From Chromobacterium amazonense (GTDB lineage Bacteria > Pseudomonadota > Gammaproteobacteria > Burkholderiales > Chromobacteriaceae): 64,000 bases of DNA. Made by a program: the position numbers and the translations under genes. Each line of letters opens with the position of its first letter. Positions within the stretch are counted from its first letter, which is position 1. Positions 40,293 through 53,823 of the stretch are shown here, one piece after another. Below the pieces are notes generated by a model that was not told the DNA's origin, did no database searches, and worked only from the letters and a program-made list of their open reading frames with translations. The stretch is from assembly GCF_001855565.1 (NCBI RefSeq), contig NZ_MKCR01000012.1:1-64000 (forward strand). The letters run 5' to 3'.

Positions 40293-43200
40293 ATGAAAGC
40301 TCTGCTCGACCTCTTTAAGCAAGTCACGCAAGAAGAAGAGTTTGATGCGATTAAGATCGGCATCGCCTCGCCTGACAAGATCCGTTCCTGGTCTTATGGC
40401 GAAGTCAAAAAGCCGGAAACCATCAACTATCGTACCTTCAAGCCGGAACGCGACGGCCTGTTCTGCGCCCGCATCTTCGGACCGGTGAAGGACTACGAAT
40501 GCTTGTGCGGCAAGTACAAGCGCCTGAAGCATCGCGGCGTCATCTGCGAGAAGTGCGGCGTGGAAGTCACGCTGTCCAAAGTGCGCCGCGAGCGCATGGG
40601 CCACATCGAGCTGGCCAGCCCGACCGCGCACATCTGGTTCCTGAAGTCGCTGCCGTCGCGTCTGGGCATGGTGCTGGACATGACGCTGCGCGACATCGAA
40701 CGCGTGCTGTACTTCGAAGCGTTCGTCGTGACCGATCCGGGCATGACTCCGCTGCAGTACCGCCAGCTGTTGACCGAAGAGGACTTCCTGGACAAGGAAG
40801 ACCAGTATGGTGAAGAGTTCGTCGCCATGATGGGCGCCGAGGCGGTGAAGGAACTGCTGAAGAAGCTGGACCTCGACAGCGAGATCGAGAACCTGCGCCG
40901 CGAGCTGGAAGCCACCAACTCCGACACCAAGATCAAGAAGATCGCCAAGCGCCTGAAAGTGCTGGAGGCCTTCCAACGTTCCGGCATGAAGCCGGAATGG
41001 ATGATCCTGGAAGTGCTGCCGGTGCTGCCGCCGGAGCTGCGTCCGCTGGTGCCGCTGGACGGCGGCCGTTTCGCCACGTCCGACCTGAACGACCTGTACC
41101 GCCGCGTCATCAACCGTAACAACCGTCTGAAGCGCCTGCTGGAGCTGCGCGCACCGGACATCATCGTGCGCAACGAAAAGCGCATGCTGCAGGAATCGGT
41201 TGACTCCCTGCTGGACAACGGCCGTCGCGGCAAGGCCATGACCGGCGCCAACAAGCGTCCGCTGAAGTCGCTGGCCGACATGATCAAGGGCAAGGGCGGT
41301 CGTTTCCGTCAGAACTTGCTGGGTAAGCGCGTGGACTACTCCGGTCGTTCCGTGATTACCGTAGGTCCGACCCTGCGTCTGCATCAGTGCGGCCTGCCGA
41401 AGAAGATGGCGCTGGAGCTGTTCAAGCCCTTCATCTTCCACAAGCTGGAAGTGATGGGCCTGGCGTCCACCATCAAGGCGGCCAAGAAGCTGGTCGAACA
41501 GGAAGTGCCGGAAGTCTGGGACATCCTGGAAGACGTGATCCGCGAGCATCCGGTGCTGCTGAACCGCGCGCCGACGCTGCACCGCCTGGGTATCCAGGCG
41601 TTCGAGCCGGTACTGATCGAAGGCAAGGCCATCCAGCTGCACCCGCTGGTCTGCGCGGCGTTCAACGCCGACTTCGACGGCGACCAAATGGCCGTCCACG
41701 TCCCGCTGTCGCTGGAAGCGCAAATGGAAGCCCGCACCCTGATGCTGGCCACCAACAACGTGCTGTCCCCGGCCAACGGCGAGCCTATCATCGTGCCGTC
41801 GCAGGATATCGTGTTGGGTCTGTACTACATGACCCGCGACAAGGTGAATGGCAAGGGCGAAGGCATGGTGTTTGCGGACACCAAGGAAGTGCATCGCGCC
41901 TACGAAACCCGTCAGGTCGAGCTGGCCACCCGCATCACCGTCCGTCTGAAGGAATGGGAAAAGGACGAGCAGGGCGAATTCCAACCGGTGATCAAGCGTT
42001 ACGACACCACCGTGGGCCGCGCCATTCTGTCCGACATCCTGCCTAAGGGCCTGCCGTTCGAGCACATCAACAAGGCGCTGAAGAAGAAAGAGATCTCAAA
42101 GCTGATCAACGCTTCGTTCCGTCGTTGCGGCATCCGCGACACGGTGATCTTCGCCGACCAGCTGATGTACACCGGTTTTGCCTACTCCACCCGCGGCGGC
42201 ATCTCCATCTGCGTGGACGACATGCAGATCCCGGCCAAGAAAGTTGACCTGCTGGGTGAGGCCAACAAGGAAGTCAAGGAGATCGAGGAACAGTACCGTC
42301 AAGGTCTGGTGACCCAGGGCGAGCGCTACAACAAGGTAGTCGACATCTGGGGCCGCACCGGCGACAAGATCGCCAAGGCGATGATGGACGAGCTGTCCAA
42401 GCAGAAGGTGCTGGACCGCGACGGCAAGGAAGTCGATCAGGAATCCTTCAACTCCATTTACATGATGGCCGACTCGGGCGCGCGGGGTTCCGCAGCCCAG
42501 ATCAAGCAGCTGGCCGGCATGCGGGGTCTGATGGCCAAGCCGGACGGTTCGATTATCGAAACGCCGATTACCGCGAACTTCCGCGAGGGTCTGACCGTAC
42601 TCCAGTACTTCATCTCGACCCACGGCGCCCGTAAGGGTCTGGCGGATACGGCCTTGAAGACCGCTAACTCCGGTTACCTGACGCGTCGTCTGGTCGACGT
42701 AACCCAGGATCTGGTGGTGATCGAGGATGATTGCGGCACCACCAACGGCTTCACCATGAAGGCCGTGCTGCAGGGCGGCGACGTGATCGAAGCGCTGCGC
42801 GACCGTATCCTCGGCCGCGTGACCGCGGTTGACGTGGTGGACCCGTCCACCGGCGAAACCGTGATCGAAGCCGCTACGCTGCTGGACGAGCAGATGGTCG
42901 ATCTGATCGACAGCCTGGGCATCGACGAAGTCAAGGTTCGCACCGCCATCACTTGCGACACGCGCTACGGCCTGTGCGCCAAGTGCTACGGCCGCGATCT
43001 GGCGCGCGGCAAGCAGGTCAACGCTGGCGAAGCCGTGGGCGTGATCGCTGCGCAGTCCATCGGCGAACCGGGCACCCAGCTGACCATGCGTACCTTCCAC
43101 ATCGGTGGCGCCGCGTCTCGAAACGCAGCCGCCAGCCAGGTGGAAGGCAAGTCCAACGGCACCGTGCGCTTCTCCAGCCAGATGCGCTACGTGGCGAATA

Positions 43201-44483
43201 CCAAGGGCGAGCTCATCGTCATCACCCGCTCCGGCGAAGTGGTGATCCACGACGACATGGGCCGTGAGCGCGAGCGTCACAAGGTGCCGTACGGCGCGAC
43301 CCTGATGGTGACCGACGGTCTGCAGATCAAGGCAGGCACCGTGCTGGCCACCTGGGATCCGCACACCCGTCCGATCATCACCGAGTACGCTGGCCGCGTG
43401 AAGTTCGAGAACGTCGAAGAAGGCGTGACCGTAGCCAAGCAGACCGACGAAGTGACCGGCCTGTCCACGCTGGTGGTCATCGACCCGAAACGCCGCGCCG
43501 GCTCCCAGTCCAAGATGCTGCGTCCGCTGGTGAAGCTGCTTGACGACAACGGCAACGAAGTGAAGCTGGCCGGTTCCGACGCCTCGGTATCGATCACCTT
43601 CCAGGTCGGCGCCATCATCACCGTGCGCGATGGTCAGGACGTGGGCAAGGGCGAAGTGCTGGCCCGCATCCCGCAGGAATCGTCCAAGACCCGCGACATT
43701 ACCGGTGGTCTGCCGCGCGTGGCCGAGCTGTTCGAAGCCCGTTCGCCGAAAGATGCCGGCATGCTGGCGGAGGTGACTGGTACCGTTTCGTTCGGTAAGG
43801 ACACCAAGGGCAAGCAGCGCCTGATCATTACCGATCTGGAAGGCAACGGTTACGAAAACCTGATTCCGAAGGACAAGCACGTGCTGGTCCACGACGGCCA
43901 GGTGGTGAACCGCGGCGAATCCATCGTCGACGGTCCGGTCGATCCGCACGACATCCTGCGTCTGCAGGGCATCGAGGCGCTGGCCCGCTACATCGTTCAG
44001 GAAGTGCAGGAGGTGTATCGTCTGCAGGGCGTGAAGATCAACGACAAGCACATCGAGGTGATCATTCGCCAGATGCTGCGTCGCGTGGTCATCTCCGACA
44101 GCGGCGACACCGAATTCATCCAGGGCGAGCAGGTGGAGCGCGCCGACGTGCTGGAAATGAACGACAAGATGATGGCGGAAGGCAAGGAGCCGGCGCAGTA
44201 CGAAAACGTGCTGCTGGGCATCACCAAGGCTTCGCTGTCCACCGACTCGTTCATCTCCGCGGCTTCCTTCCAGGAAACCACGCGCGTGCTGACCGAAGCG
44301 GCCATCATGGGCAAGAAGGACGACCTGCGCGGTCTGAAGGAAAACGTGATCGTCGGCCGTCTGATCCCGGCCGGCACCGGTCTCGCCTACCACCGCACCC
44401 GTCGCCGTCAACACCTGGGCCTGGACGCTGGCGATTCACAGCTGTTCGATCCGGCTCCGGCCGCGCTGGAAAGCGACGACTAA
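40293..44483 (+). CDS. rpoC: RNA polymerase beta' subunit
   Basis: RpoC, 1396 residues. The N-terminal zinc site ([20 protein letters not shown]), the lid/rudder region, the catalytic NADFDGDQM with three Mg-binding aspartates (residues 458-466), the trigger loop/bridge helix area ([39 protein letters not shown]) and the second zinc cluster ([15 protein letters not shown]) are present. It sits 57 nt after rpoB. It ends at a strong terminator whose tail carries the next promoter. Confidence 0.99.
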   Translation: MKALLDLFKQVTQEEEFDAIKIGIASPDKIRSWSYGEVKKPETINYRTFKPERDGLFCARIFGPVKDYECLCGKYKRLKHRGVICEKCGVEVTLSKVRRERMGHIELASPTAHIWFLKSLPSRLGMVLDMTLRDIERVLYFEAFVVTDPGMTPLQYRQLLTEEDFLDKEDQYGEEFVAMMGAEAVKELLKKLDLDSEIENLRRELEATNSDTKIKKIAKRLKVLEAFQRSGMKPEWMILEVLPVLPPELRPLVPLDGGRFATSDLNDLYRRVINRNNRLKRLLELRAPDIIVRNEKRMLQESVDSLLDNGRRGKAMTGANKRPLKSLADMIKGKGGRFRQNLLGKRVDYSGRSVITVGPTLRLHQCGLPKKMALELFKPFIFHKLEVMGLASTIKAAKKLVEQEVPEVWDILEDVIREHPVLLNRAPTLHRLGIQAFEPVLIEGKAIQLHPLVCAAFNADFDGDQMAVHVPLSLEAQMEARTLMLATNNVLSPANGEPIIVPSQDIVLGLYYMTRDKVNGKGEGMVFADTKEVHRAYETRQVELATRITVRLKEWEKDEQGEFQPVIKRYDTTVGRAILSDILPKGLPFEHINKALKKKEISKLINASFRRCGIRDTVIFADQLMYTGFAYSTRGGISICVDDMQIPAKKVDLLGEANKEVKEIEEQYRQGLVTQGERYNKVVDIWGRTGDKIAKAMMDELSKQKVLDRDGKEVDQESFNSIYMMADSGARGSAAQIKQLAGMRGLMAKPDGSIIETPITANFREGLTVLQYFISTHGARKGLADTALKTANSGYLTRRLVDVTQDLVVIEDDCGTTNGFTMKAVLQGGDVIEALRDRILGRVTAVDVVDPSTGETVIEAATLLDEQMVDLIDSLGIDEVKVRTAITCDTRYGLCAKCYGRDLARGKQVNAGEAVGVIAAQSIGEPGTQLTMRTFHIGGAASRNAAASQVEGKSNGTVRFSSQMRYVANTKGELIVITRSGEVVIHDDMGRERERHKVPYGATLMVTDGLQIKAGTVLATWDPHTRPIITEYAGRVKFENVEEGVTVAKQTDEVTGLSTLVVIDPKRRAGSQSKMLRPLVKLLDDNGNEVKLAGSDASVSITFQVGAIITVRDGQDVGKGEVLARIPQESSKTRDITGGLPRVAELFEARSPKDAGMLAEVTGTVSFGKDTKGKQRLIITDLEGNGYENLIPKDKHVLVHDGQVVNRGESIVDGPVDPHDILRLQGIEALARYIVQEVQEVYRLQGVKINDKHIEVIIRQMLRRVVISDSGDTEFIQGEQVERADVLEMNDKMMAEGKEPAQYENVLLGITKASLSTDSFISAASFQETTRVLTEAAIMGKKDDLRGLKENVIVGRLIPAGTGLAYHRTRRRQHLGLDAGDSQLFDPAPAALESDD

Positions 44484-44510
44484 GCTGGGCCTTGCGGCCA
44501 AGTGTTGAAA

Positions 44511-44557
44511 AAACGCTGCTCCATCAACGGTTAACGTTGCTGGAGCGGCGTTTTTTA
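44511..44557 (+). terminator. Intrinsic terminator after rpoC
   Basis: AAACGCTGCTCCA..CAACG pairs with CGTTG..TGGAGCGGCGTTTTTT with small internal mismatches; the T-run ends at 44556. The rpsL promoter begins 2 nt further on. Confidence 0.88.
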
Positions 44558-44558
44558 T

Positions 44559-44588
44559 TTGACGGTAAGCCGTTGACTAAAATATAAT
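44559..44588 (+). promoter_or_regulatory. Sigma-70 promoter for rpsL (str operon)
   Basis: TTGACG (44559-44564), 18-nt spacer, TATAAT (44583-44588), 59 nt before the rpsL ATG. The -35 abuts the U-tract of the rpoC terminator. Confidence 0.75.
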
Positions 44589-44647
44589 CCTCCGTCCTTT
44601 CTGGAGGCGTGTTGCTTCCGGGAAGCTTCAACTAGGAACTGATAGTA

Positions 44648-45019
44648 ATGCCAACCATTAACCAACTCGTTCGCAAGGGCCGCGTCGCCATCACGGCGAA
44701 GAGCAAGGTGCCTGCGCTGGAAGCCTGCCCGCAGAAGCGTGGCGTGTGCACCCGTGTTTACACCACCACTCCGAAGAAGCCGAACTCGGCTCTGCGTAAA
44801 GTGTGCAAGGTTCGTCTGACCAACGGTTTCGAAGTCATTTCGTACATCGGCGGTGAAGGCCACAACCTGCAGGAACACTCCGTGGTGCTGATCCGCGGCG
44901 GTCGTGTCAAGGACTTGCCGGGTGTGCGTTACCACACCGTGCGCGGTTCCCTGGATACCGCTGGCGTGAAAGACCGTAAGCAAGCTCGCTCCAAGTACGG
45001 TGCCAAGCGTCCTAAGTAA
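44648..45019 (+). CDS. rpsL: 30S ribosomal protein S12
   Basis: S12, 123 residues, sits at the decoding centre. [13 protein letters not shown] with Lys43 and [13 protein letters not shown] with Lys88 show the streptomycin-sensitive wild-type sequence; Asp89 is the usual methylthiolation site. First gene of the str operon. The 111-nt spacer to rpsG can fold locally (TGACT/AGTCA around 45070-45091); in E. coli this spacer holds the S7 repressor site. Confidence 0.99.
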   Translation: MPTINQLVRKGRVAITAKSKVPALEACPQKRGVCTRVYTTTPKKPNSALRKVCKVRLTNGFEVISYIGGEGHNLQEHSVVLIRGGRVKDLPGVRYHTVRGSLDTAGVKDRKQARSKYGAKRPK

Positions 45020-45130
45020 TTGGGACGTACTCAAGGCGGCCTGATCAACACTCAGGGTCGTCTAGTAAGTGACTGCTCCGTTGGGTAGTCATGAGCAAGT
45101 AGAGCTCAACTGAATAATTAAGGAATTAAC

Positions 45131-45601
45131 ATGCCACGTCGCAGAGAAGTCCCCAAGCGTGAAATTCTGCCGGATCCGAAGTTCGGTTCCCAGGATCTCT
45201 CCAAATTCATGAACGTCGTGATGATCGACGGCAAGAAGTCTGTTGCGGAACGCATCATTTACGGCGCGCTGGAACAGATCGAAAAGAAAACCGGCAAGAA
45301 CGCTCTGGAAGTGTTCAACACCGCGCTGTCCAACGCCAAGCCGGTGGTGGAAGTGAAGAGCCGCCGCGTAGGTGGTGCAAACTATCAAGTTCCTGTTGAA
45401 GTCCGTCCGTCCCGTCGTATGGCCCTGGCCATGCGCTGGCTGCGTGACGCTGCGCGCAAGCGCGGCGAAAAGTCCATGGACCTGCGCCTGGCTGGTGAGC
45501 TGATCGACGCGGCTGAAGGCCGTGGCGGCGCGATGAAGAAGCGTGACGAAGTGCACCGCATGGCAGAGGCCAACAAGGCCTTCTCGCACTTCCGTTTCTA
45601 A
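45131..45601 (+). CDS. rpsG: 30S ribosomal protein S7
   Basis: S7, 156 residues, nucleates the head of the 30S subunit and in E. coli represses its own operon. It opens [20 protein letters not shown] and contains the [19 protein letters not shown] beta-hairpin region. It lies between rpsL and fusA in the usual str order. AAGGAATTAAC precedes the ATG. Confidence 0.98.
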   Translation: MPRRREVPKREILPDPKFGSQDLSKFMNVVMIDGKKSVAERIIYGALEQIEKKTGKNALEVFNTALSNAKPVVEVKSRRVGGANYQVPVEVRPSRRMALAMRWLRDAARKRGEKSMDLRLAGELIDAAEGRGGAMKKRDEVHRMAEANKAFSHFRF

Positions 45602-45628
45602 GCTAGTTCACTTTTTAAGGTGTAAACC

Positions 45629-47725
<2,097 letters not shown>

Positions 47726-47804
47726 TGCGCGCTGAGGCTGGCCGGCATTTCAATCTGTCCGGTCAGCCCCGATCTAATGTTCTTTAATTAAGGAATTTTG
47801 CAAA

Positions 47805-48995
47805 ATGGCAAAAGAAAAGTTTGAGCGGACCAAACCGCACGTAAACGTCGGCACCATCGGTCACGTGGACCACGGTAAGACCACCCTGACCGCCGCTATC
47901 ACCACCATTCTGTCCAAGAAGTTCGGTGGCGAAGCTAAGGACTACTCCCAGATCGATAGCGCGCCGGAAGAGAAGGCTCGTGGTATTACCATCAATACCG
48001 CGCACGTTGAATACGAAACCGAATCGCGCCACTACGCTCACGTAGACTGCCCGGGTCACGCCGACTACGTTAAGAACATGATTACCGGTGCTGCCCAGAT
48101 GGACGGCGCTATCCTGGTTTGCTCGGCCGCTGATGGTCCGATGCCGCAAACCCGCGAACACATCCTGCTGTCCCGTCAGGTTGGCGTGCCGTACATCATC
48201 GTTTACCTGAACAAGGCTGACCTGGTTGACGACGCTGAGCTGCTGGAACTGGTGGAAATGGAAGTGCGCGATCTGCTGTCTTCCTACGACTTCCCGGGCG
48301 ACGACACTCCGATCGTGATCGGTTCCGCGCGTCTGGCGCTGGAAGGCGACCAATCCGAAATGGGCGAACCGTCCATCTTCCGTCTGGCTGCTGCTCTGGA
48401 CTCCTACATCCCGACTCCGGAACGCGCCATCGACAAGCCGTTCCTGCTGCCGATCGAAGACGTGTTCTCGATCTCCGGCCGCGGCACCGTGGTGACTGGT
48501 CGCGTTGAGCGCGGCATCGTCAAGGTTGGCGAAGAGCTGGAAATCGTGGGTCTGAAGGCTACCGCCAAGACCACCTGCACCGGCGTGGAAATGTTCCGCA
48601 AGCTGCTGGACCAAGGTCAAGCCGGCGACAACGTGGGCGTGCTGCTGCGCGGCACCAAGCGTGAAGACGTCGAGCGCGGCCAGGTTCTGGCCAAGCCGGG
48701 TTCCATCACCCCGCACACCGAGTTCCAAGCTTCCGTGTACGTGCTGTCCAAGGACGAAGGTGGCCGTCACACCCCGTTCTTCGCGAACTACCGTCCGCAG
48801 TTCTACTTCCGTACGACCGACGTGACCGGCGCGATCAAGCTGGCAGAAGGCGTGGAAATGGTAATGCCGGGCGACAACGTGGAAATCTCCGTTGAGCTGA
48901 TCGCACCGATCGCCATGGAAGAAGGTCTGCGCTTCGCTATCCGCGAAGGCGGGCGTACCGTCGGCGCCGGCGTGGTTGCCAAGATCCTCAAGTAA
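47805..48995 (+). CDS. tuf: Elongation factor Tu, copy 2
   Basis: A second EF-Tu, 396 residues, amino-acid identical to the copy at 31204. The genes differ only at about eleven synonymous sites, eight of them within the first 140 coding bases and two in the last five codons, leaving a long identical core. This is the str-operon copy (tufA position). Near-identity over 16.6 kb separation implies ongoing gene conversion. rpsJ starts 18 nt after it. Confidence 0.99.
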   Translation: MAKEKFERTKPHVNVGTIGHVDHGKTTLTAAITTILSKKFGGEAKDYSQIDSAPEEKARGITINTAHVEYETESRHYAHVDCPGHADYVKNMITGAAQMDGAILVCSAADGPMPQTREHILLSRQVGVPYIIVYLNKADLVDDAELLELVEMEVRDLLSSYDFPGDDTPIVIGSARLALEGDQSEMGEPSIFRLAAALDSYIPTPERAIDKPFLLPIEDVFSISGRGTVVTGRVERGIVKVGEELEIVGLKATAKTTCTGVEMFRKLLDQGQAGDNVGVLLRGTKREDVERGQVLAKPGSITPHTEFQASVYVLSKDEGGRHTPFFANYRPQFYFRTTDVTGAIKLAEGVEMVMPGDNVEISVELIAPIAMEEGLRFAIREGGRTVGAGVVAKILK

Positions 48996-49013
48996 CGGAA
49001 GCGGAGATTTTTC

Positions 49014-49325
49014 ATGTCTAGCCAAAAGATCCGCATCCGCCTGAAGGCGTTCGATTACAACCTGATCGATCGTTCCGCTCAGGAAATCGTTGAGACTGCT
49101 AAGCGCACCGGCGCCGTTGTTAAGGGCCCGGTTCCGCTGCCGACCAAGATCGAGCGTTTCAACGTTCTGCGCTCCCCGCACGTGAACAAGACTTCCCGCG
49201 ACCAGCTGGAAATCCGCACTCACCTGCGTCTGATGGACATCGTAGACCCGACCGACAAGACTGTTGACGCTCTGATGAAGCTCGACCTGCCGGCCGGTGT
49301 GGATGTGGAAATCAAGCTGCAGTAA
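49014..49325 (+). CDS. rpsJ: 30S ribosomal protein S10
   Basis: S10, 103 residues, is a 30S head protein also used as NusE in antitermination with NusB and Nus[39 protein letters not shown] and the usual C-terminal DVEIKL region are present. It is attached to tuf (str operon) rather than leading the S10 operon as in E. coli, because a terminator and a new promoter lie between it and rplC. Confidence 0.98.
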   Translation: MSSQKIRIRLKAFDYNLIDRSAQEIVETAKRTGAVVKGPVPLPTKIERFNVLRSPHVNKTSRDQLEIRTHLRLMDIVDPTDKTVDALMKLDLPAGVDVEIKLQ

Positions 49326-49358
49326 TCGCTTAAGTTCAAGGGTTTGCAGGCTAAGTGC

Positions 49359-49388
49359 TTGCGACTCTTGAATTTTCTGTGATACATT
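49359..49388 (+). promoter_or_regulatory. Promoter for rplC (S10 operon remainder)
   Basis: TTGCGA (49359-49364), 18-nt spacer, extended -10 TGATACATT (TACATT at 49383-49388). The predicted start falls within the 5' arm of the following terminator stem. Confidence 0.6.
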
Positions 49389-49390
49389 AG

Positions 49391-49427
49391 CGGACTCGCC
49401 ATTTTGGCGAGTCCGTTTTTGTTTTTT
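49391..49427 (+). terminator. Intrinsic terminator between rpsJ and rplC
   Basis: CGGACTCGCC/GGCGAGTCCG, a perfect 10-bp stem with an ATTTT loop followed by TTTTTGTTTTTT. It should stop transcripts coming from tuf-rpsJ. A start near 49395 from the overlapping promoter would lack the complete stem and escape. Confidence 0.85.
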
Positions 49428-49483
49428 ATGTCGTGTTTTTTATGCCGGTCAATCGCAATCGGCGCCTGAAAAAGGAAATAAAC

Positions 49484-50128
49484 ATGAGTTTAGGTCTTGT
49501 CGGTCGCAAAGTCGGCATGACCCGCATTTTTGCCGAAGATGGCGCAACCATCCCGGTAACTGTGCTGGACATGTCCGCTAACCGCGTCACGCAAATCAAA
49601 ACTGCAGAAACTGACGGCTACAATGCCGTTCAGGTCACTTTTGGCTCCAAGAAGGCCAATCGTGTAAACAAGGCTGCAGCTGGCCACTTCGCCAAAGCCG
49701 GCGTTGAAGCAGGTGAGGTTCTGGTAGAGTTCGCTCTGTCCGCCGAAGCTGTCTCCAATCTGAAGCTGGGCGATGCTGTCGCTGTTGAAACCTTCTCCGT
49801 TGGTCAACTGGTTGATGTAACCGGTACCTCCAAGGGTAAGGGCTTCTCCGGTGTGATCAAGCGTCACAACTTCTCTTCCAACCGTGCTTCCCACGGTAAC
49901 TCGCGTTCGCACAATACGCCGGGTTCCATTGGTCAAGCTCAGGATCCGGGTCGTGTATTCCCGGGCAAGCGCATGGCCGGTCAGTACGGTAACGTCAAGA
50001 GCACGGTTCAGTGCCTCGAGATCGTTCGTATCGACGCCGAGCGTCAGCTGATCCTGGTCAAGGGCGCAGTCCCGGGTGCCAAGAACGGCGACGTAGTCGT
50101 GCGTCCTAGCGTGAAAGCGGGTGCGTGA
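49484..50128 (+). CDS. rplC: 50S ribosomal protein L3
   Basis: L3, 214 residues, is an early assembly protein near the peptidyl transferase centre. [20 protein letters not shown] and the extension [19 protein letters not shown] with [22 protein letters not shown] are typical, including the Gln that is methylated by PrmB. ATG 49484 follows AAAGGAA. Its stop overlaps the rplD ATG (TGATG). Confidence 0.98.
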   Translation: MSLGLVGRKVGMTRIFAEDGATIPVTVLDMSANRVTQIKTAETDGYNAVQVTFGSKKANRVNKAAAGHFAKAGVEAGEVLVEFALSAEAVSNLKLGDAVAVETFSVGQLVDVTGTSKGKGFSGVIKRHNFSSNRASHGNSRSHNTPGSIGQAQDPGRVFPGKRMAGQYGNVKSTVQCLEIVRIDAERQLILVKGAVPGAKNGDVVVRPSVKAGA

Positions 50129-50748
50129 TGGAATTGAATGTAATCAATACCCAAGGCAAGGCTGTTGGTAGCCTGCAAGTGTCCGACTCCCTGTTCGGCC
50201 GCGACTACAACGAAGCTCTGGTTCACCAAGTTGTTACCGCGTTCCTGGCGAACGCCCGTAGCGGCAACCGTGCCCAGCTGACTCGTGCCGAAGTGAAGCA
50301 CTCGACCAAGAAGCCGTTCCGTCAGAAGGGCACTGGTAACGCTCGTGCAGGTATGACTTCCACCCCGAACCGTCGTGGTGGTGGCCGCGCCTTCCCGAAC
50401 AAGCCGGACGAGAACTTCACCCAGAAGATCAACCGCAAGATGTTCCGTGCTGGCATGGCAGCTATCCTGTCGCAACTGGTGCGTGACGAGCGTCTGATCA
50501 TCGTGGACGAGCTGAATGTAGCCAGCCCGAAGACCAAGGAATTCGTGGGTACTGTGCAGCCGATGGGTCTGGAGCAAGCTCTGTTCATCACTGGCGAGCT
50601 GAACGAAAACCTGTATCTGTCTTCCCGTAACCTGCCGAACGTGCTGGTTATCGAAGCTCAACAAGCTGACCCGTACAGCCTGCTGCGCTTCAAGAAGACC
50701 GTGATCACCCGCGACGCCGTGAAGCAACTGGAGGAGCAGTGGGCATGA
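50128..50748 (+). CDS. rplD: 50S ribosomal protein L4
   Basis: L4, 206 residues, lines the exit tunnel through its extended loop ([15 protein letters not shown] ... [12 protein letters not shown]) and in E. coli is the repressor and attenuator of the S10 operon. ATG 50128 shares a base with the rplC stop. Ends with a 4-nt overlap (ATGA) with rplW. Confidence 0.98.
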   Translation: MELNVINTQGKAVGSLQVSDSLFGRDYNEALVHQVVTAFLANARSGNRAQLTRAEVKHSTKKPFRQKGTGNARAGMTSTPNRRGGGRAFPNKPDENFTQKINRKMFRAGMAAILSQLVRDERLIIVDELNVASPKTKEFVGTVQPMGLEQALFITGELNENLYLSSRNLPNVLVIEAQQADPYSLLRFKKTVITRDAVKQLEEQWA

Positions 50749-51053
50749 ACCAAGAACGTCTGTTGCAAGTAATCCTTGCTCCGATCGTTTCCGAAAAGAG
50801 CACCATGATTGCTGAGAAGAACCAGCAAATGGCGTTCCGTGTTGCTAAAGACGCAACCAAGCCGGAAATCAAGGCCGCTGTTGAAATGCTGTTCAACGTA
50901 AAAGTTGAAGGCGTTTCCACTGTGAACGTCAAGGGCAAGGTTAAGCGTTTCGGCCGTAGCATCGGTCGTCGCAGTGACTGGAAAAAGGCCTACGTTAGCC
51001 TGGTTGAAGGTCAAGAAATCGACCTGACCGCTACCCCGGCCGCGGCGGAGTAA
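50745..51053 (+). CDS. rplW: 50S ribosomal protein L23
   Basis: L23, 102 residues, sits at the tunnel exit and is the docking site for trigger factor and [23 protein letters not shown] and the [22 protein letters not shown] loop are standard. ATG 50745 overlaps the rplD stop, after GGAGGAGC in rplD, so translation is coupled. Confidence 0.97.
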   Translation: MNQERLLQVILAPIVSEKSTMIAEKNQQMAFRVAKDATKPEIKAAVEMLFNVKVEGVSTVNVKGKVKRFGRSIGRRSDWKKAYVSLVEGQEIDLTATPAAAE

Positions 51054-51064
51054 GGAGATAGAGC

Positions 51065-51898
51065 ATGCCTATCGTTAAGGTAAAACCGACTTCCGCGGGT
51101 CGCCGTGCTGTCGTCAAGGTGGTAAACCCTGACCTGCACAAGGGTGCTCCGCACGCTGCCCTGGTAGAGAAGAAAAACTCCACCGGTGGTCGCAATCACA
51201 ATGGTCACATCACCACGCGTCATCGCGGTGGTGGCCACAAGAAGCACTACCGTCTGATCGACTTCCGTCGCAACAAGGATGGCATCCCGGCAAAAGTGGA
51301 ACGCATCGAATACGATCCGAACCGCACTGCCCACATCGCTCTGTTGTGCTACGCCGATGGCGAACGCCGCTACATCATCGCCCCGCGTGGCGTGAAGGTG
51401 GGCGCGGTTCTGCTGTCCGGTTCCGAGGCTCCGATCAAGGCCGGTAACGCTCTGCCGATCCGCAACATCCCGGTGGGTACCACTATCCACTGCGTGGAAA
51501 TGCAACCCGGCAAGGGCGCTCAGATGGTTCGCTCCGCTGGCGCTTCTGCAATGCTGCTGGCTCGTGAAGGCGTGTACGCTCAACTGCGTCTGCGCTCTGG
51601 CGAGATCCGCCTGGTGCACGTCGATTGCCGTGCGACCGTTGGCGAAGTGGGTAACGAAGAGCACTCCCTGCGCAAGCTGGGCAAGGCCGGTGCGACTCGT
51701 TGGCGCGGCATCCGTCCGACCGTTCGCGGTACGGCGATGAACCCGATCGATCACCCGCATGGTGGTGGTGAAGGCCGCACTGGCGAAGGCCGCGTGCCGG
51801 TGAGCCCGTGGGGCACTCCGACTAAGGGCTTCCGTACCCGTCGCAACAAGCGTACCGACAACATGATCGTACGCCGTCGCTATTCCAACAAAGGGTAA
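51065..51898 (+). CDS. rplB: 50S ribosomal protein L2
   Basis: L2, 277 residues, is required for subunit association and peptidyl transferase activity. It contains [23 protein letters not shown] and the C-terminal [22 protein letters not shown] loop with the conserved histidine. AAGGAGATAGAGC precedes the ATG. Followed after 6 nt by rpsS. Confidence 0.98.
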   Translation: MPIVKVKPTSAGRRAVVKVVNPDLHKGAPHAALVEKKNSTGGRNHNGHITTRHRGGGHKKHYRLIDFRRNKDGIPAKVERIEYDPNRTAHIALLCYADGERRYIIAPRGVKVGAVLLSGSEAPIKAGNALPIRNIPVGTTIHCVEMQPGKGAQMVRSAGASAMLLAREGVYAQLRLRSGEIRLVHVDCRATVGEVGNEEHSLRKLGKAGATRWRGIRPTVRGTAMNPIDHPHGGGEGRTGEGRVPVSPWGTPTKGFRTRRNKRTDNMIVRRRYSNKG

Positions 51899-51904
51899 TT
51901 GACA

Positions 51905-52183
51905 ATGGCACGTTCGCAGAAAAAAGGCCCGTTCGTTGACCTGCATCTCCTGAAGAAGGTGGATGCGGTACGGGCAACCAGCGACAAGCGTCCGATCAAG
52001 ACCTGGTCCCGTCGTTCGACCATCCTGCCGGACTTCATTGGTTTGACCATCGCTGTACACAACGGTCGCACTCACGTTCCCGTCTATGTTTCTGAAAACA
52101 TGGTCGGCCACAAACTGGGTGAATTCTCGCTGACTCGCACCTTCAAAGGCCATGCTGCCGATAAGAAGGCGAAGAAGAAGTAA
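51905..52183 (+). CDS. rpsS: 30S ribosomal protein S19
   Basis: S19, 92 residues, is a 30S head protein forming a complex with S13. [33 protein letters not shown] and the basic KKAKKK tail are present. ATG 51905 is taken rather than the frame's earlier opening directly at the rplB stop. Confidence 0.97.
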   Translation: MARSQKKGPFVDLHLLKKVDAVRATSDKRPIKTWSRRSTILPDFIGLTIAVHNGRTHVPVYVSENMVGHKLGEFSLTRTFKGHAADKKAKKK

Positions 52184-52192
52184 GGTGAAGCG

Positions 52193-52522
52193 ATGAGAGT
52201 ATCTGCAAATCTGAAAAGTGTTCGCCTGTCGGCACAAAAGTGTCGTCTGGTGGCCGATCTGGTCCGCGGCAAGCCCGTTGATCAGGCGCTGAATATCCTG
52301 GCCTTCTCCCCGAAGAAGGGCGCGGTAATCATCAAGAAAGTGCTGGAATCTGCAATCGCTAACGCCGAACACAACGAAGGCGCTGACATCGATACCCTGC
52401 GTGTCACCAGCATCTTTGTTGACAAGGGCGCTAGTCTGAAGCGTTTCACTGCCCGTGCTAAGGGTCGTGGCAATCGCATCGAAAAGCAGACCTGCCACAT
52501 CTCGTTGACCGTTGGCAATTAA
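52193..52522 (+). CDS. rplV: 50S ribosomal protein L22
   Basis: L22, 109 residues, spans all 23S domains and forms a tunnel constriction with its beta-hairpin ([21 protein letters not shown]), a site of macrolide-resistance mutations; the sequence looks wild type. AAGGTGAAGCG precedes the ATG. Confidence 0.97.
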   Translation: MRVSANLKSVRLSAQKCRLVADLVRGKPVDQALNILAFSPKKGAVIIKKVLESAIANAEHNEGADIDTLRVTSIFVDKGASLKRFTARAKGRGNRIEKQTCHISLTVGN

Positions 52523-52532
52523 GGGGTAAGAA

Positions 52533-53234
52533 ATGGGTCAGAAGATTCATCCGACGGGATTCCGTCTTGCCGTTAACAAAAACTGGTCTTCCAAGTGGTT
52601 CGCGTCTTCGCAGAACTTCCCGGAAATGCTGAAGCAGGATATCGAAGTTCGCGAATTCCTGAAGAAGCGTCTGGGTCACGCTTCGGTTGGCCGCGTAACC
52701 ATCGAGCGTCCGGCCAAGTCCGCCCGCATCACCATTCACAGCGCCCGTCCGGGCGTGGTGATTGGCAAGAAGGGCGAAGACATTGAAGTTCTGAAGCAAG
52801 AACTGCAAAAGCGCCTGGGCGTGCCGGTTCACGTGAACATCGAAGAAGTTCGCAAGCCGGAACTGGACGCGCAAATCATCGCCGACGGCATCGCTTCCCA
52901 GCTGGAAAAGCGTGTTATGTTCCGTCGCGCCATGAAGCGCGCCATGCAAAACGCCATGCGTCTGGGTGCCGAAGGCATCAAGATCATGTCGTCCGGTCGT
53001 CTGAACGGTATCGACATCGCGCGTAGCGAATGGTACCGCGAAGGCCGCGTTCCGCTGCATACCCTGCGCGCTGACGTGGATTACGCTACCTCCGAAGCCA
53101 AGACTACCTACGGTATCATCGGCATCAAGGTATGGGTATACAAAGGCGAGCTGAAGCCGGGCCAAGTTGTGGCCGCGCCGGCAGCTCCCGAGAAGAAAAT
53201 GAGAAAGGGTGCCCGCAATGCTGCAGCCAACTAG
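52533..53234 (+). CDS. rpsC: 30S ribosomal protein S3
   Basis: S3, 233 residues, forms part of the mRNA entry tunnel and helicase. It has a KH-2 domain with the GKKGEDIE motif ([17 protein letters not shown]) and a C-terminal domain ([29 protein letters not shown]). It overlaps the next gene, rplP, by 17 nt, so L16 is probably translationally coupled. Confidence 0.98.
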   Translation: MGQKIHPTGFRLAVNKNWSSKWFASSQNFPEMLKQDIEVREFLKKRLGHASVGRVTIERPAKSARITIHSARPGVVIGKKGEDIEVLKQELQKRLGVPVHVNIEEVRKPELDAQIIADGIASQLEKRVMFRRAMKRAMQNAMRLGAEGIKIMSSGRLNGIDIARSEWYREGRVPLHTLRADVDYATSEAKTTYGIIGIKVWVYKGELKPGQVVAAPAAPEKKMRKGARNAAAN

Positions 53235-53634
53235 ACTCAAGTACCGCAAACAGCACAAAGGCCGTAACACCGGTATCGCCACTCGTGGCAATAAGGTGAG
53301 CTTTGGTGATTTCGGTCTGAAGGCTGTTGGTCGTGGTCGTCTGACCGCGCGTCAGATCGAAGCTGCGCGTCGTGCGATGACTCGTCACATCAAGCGTGGC
53401 GGCCGCATCTGGATCCGTATCTTCCCGGACAAACCGATCACCTCCAAGCCGGCCGAAGTCCGTATGGGCGGGGGCAAGGGCTCTCCGGAGTACTACGTGG
53501 CTGAGATTCAGCCTGGCAAGATGCTGTACGAAATGGATGGCGTATCCGAGGAACTCGCTCGCGAAGCTTTCCGTCTGGCCGCAGCTAAGTTGCCGATCGC
53601 CACTGTGTTCGTAACCAAACAGGTAGGTCAGTAA
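53218..53634 (+). CDS. rplP: 50S ribosomal protein L16
   Basis: L16, 138 residues, organises the tRNA-binding A and P sites on the 50[17 protein letters not shown] is the standard start (ATG 53218, inside the end of rpsC). [12 protein letters not shown] and [19 protein letters not shown] are intact. The stop overlaps the rpmC ATG by one base. Confidence 0.97.
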   Translation: MLQPTRLKYRKQHKGRNTGIATRGNKVSFGDFGLKAVGRGRLTARQIEAARRAMTRHIKRGGRIWIRIFPDKPITSKPAEVRMGGGKGSPEYYVAEIQPGKMLYEMDGVSEELAREAFRLAAAKLPIATVFVTKQVGQ

Positions 53635-53822
53635 TGAAAGCGTCCGAACTGAAAGCCAAAACTGTTGAAGAGCTGAAGGCGGAACTGCTGAGCCTGCTGA
53701 AGGCCCAGTTTGCGCTGCGCATGCAGCACGCTACTCAGCAACTCGCCAAGACCTCTGAACTGAAGAAAGTGCGTCGCGACATCGCTCGTGTTCGTACCGT
53801 TCTGAAAGAAAAGGCAGTTTAA
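53634..53822 (+). CDS. rpmC: 50S ribosomal protein L29
   Basis: L29, 62 residues, is a two-helix protein near the tunnel exit, next to L23. [30 protein letters not shown] and the conserved [12 protein letters not shown] helix are typical. Coupled to rplP (TAATG) and 1 nt from rpsQ. Confidence 0.96.
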   Translation: MKASELKAKTVEELKAELLSLLKAQFALRMQHATQQLAKTSELKKVRRDIARVRTVLKEKAV

Positions 53823-53823
53823 G

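Noticed and set aside
42096-44414. A 772-codon antisense frame in rpoC
   Set aside because: Same compositional shadow as above; no ribosome site or recognisable domain.
47784-49223. Antisense frame over tuf copy 2, with a matching one over copy 1
   Set aside because: Its presence in both copies only reflects the near-identity of the tuf genes; no independent signal supports translation.
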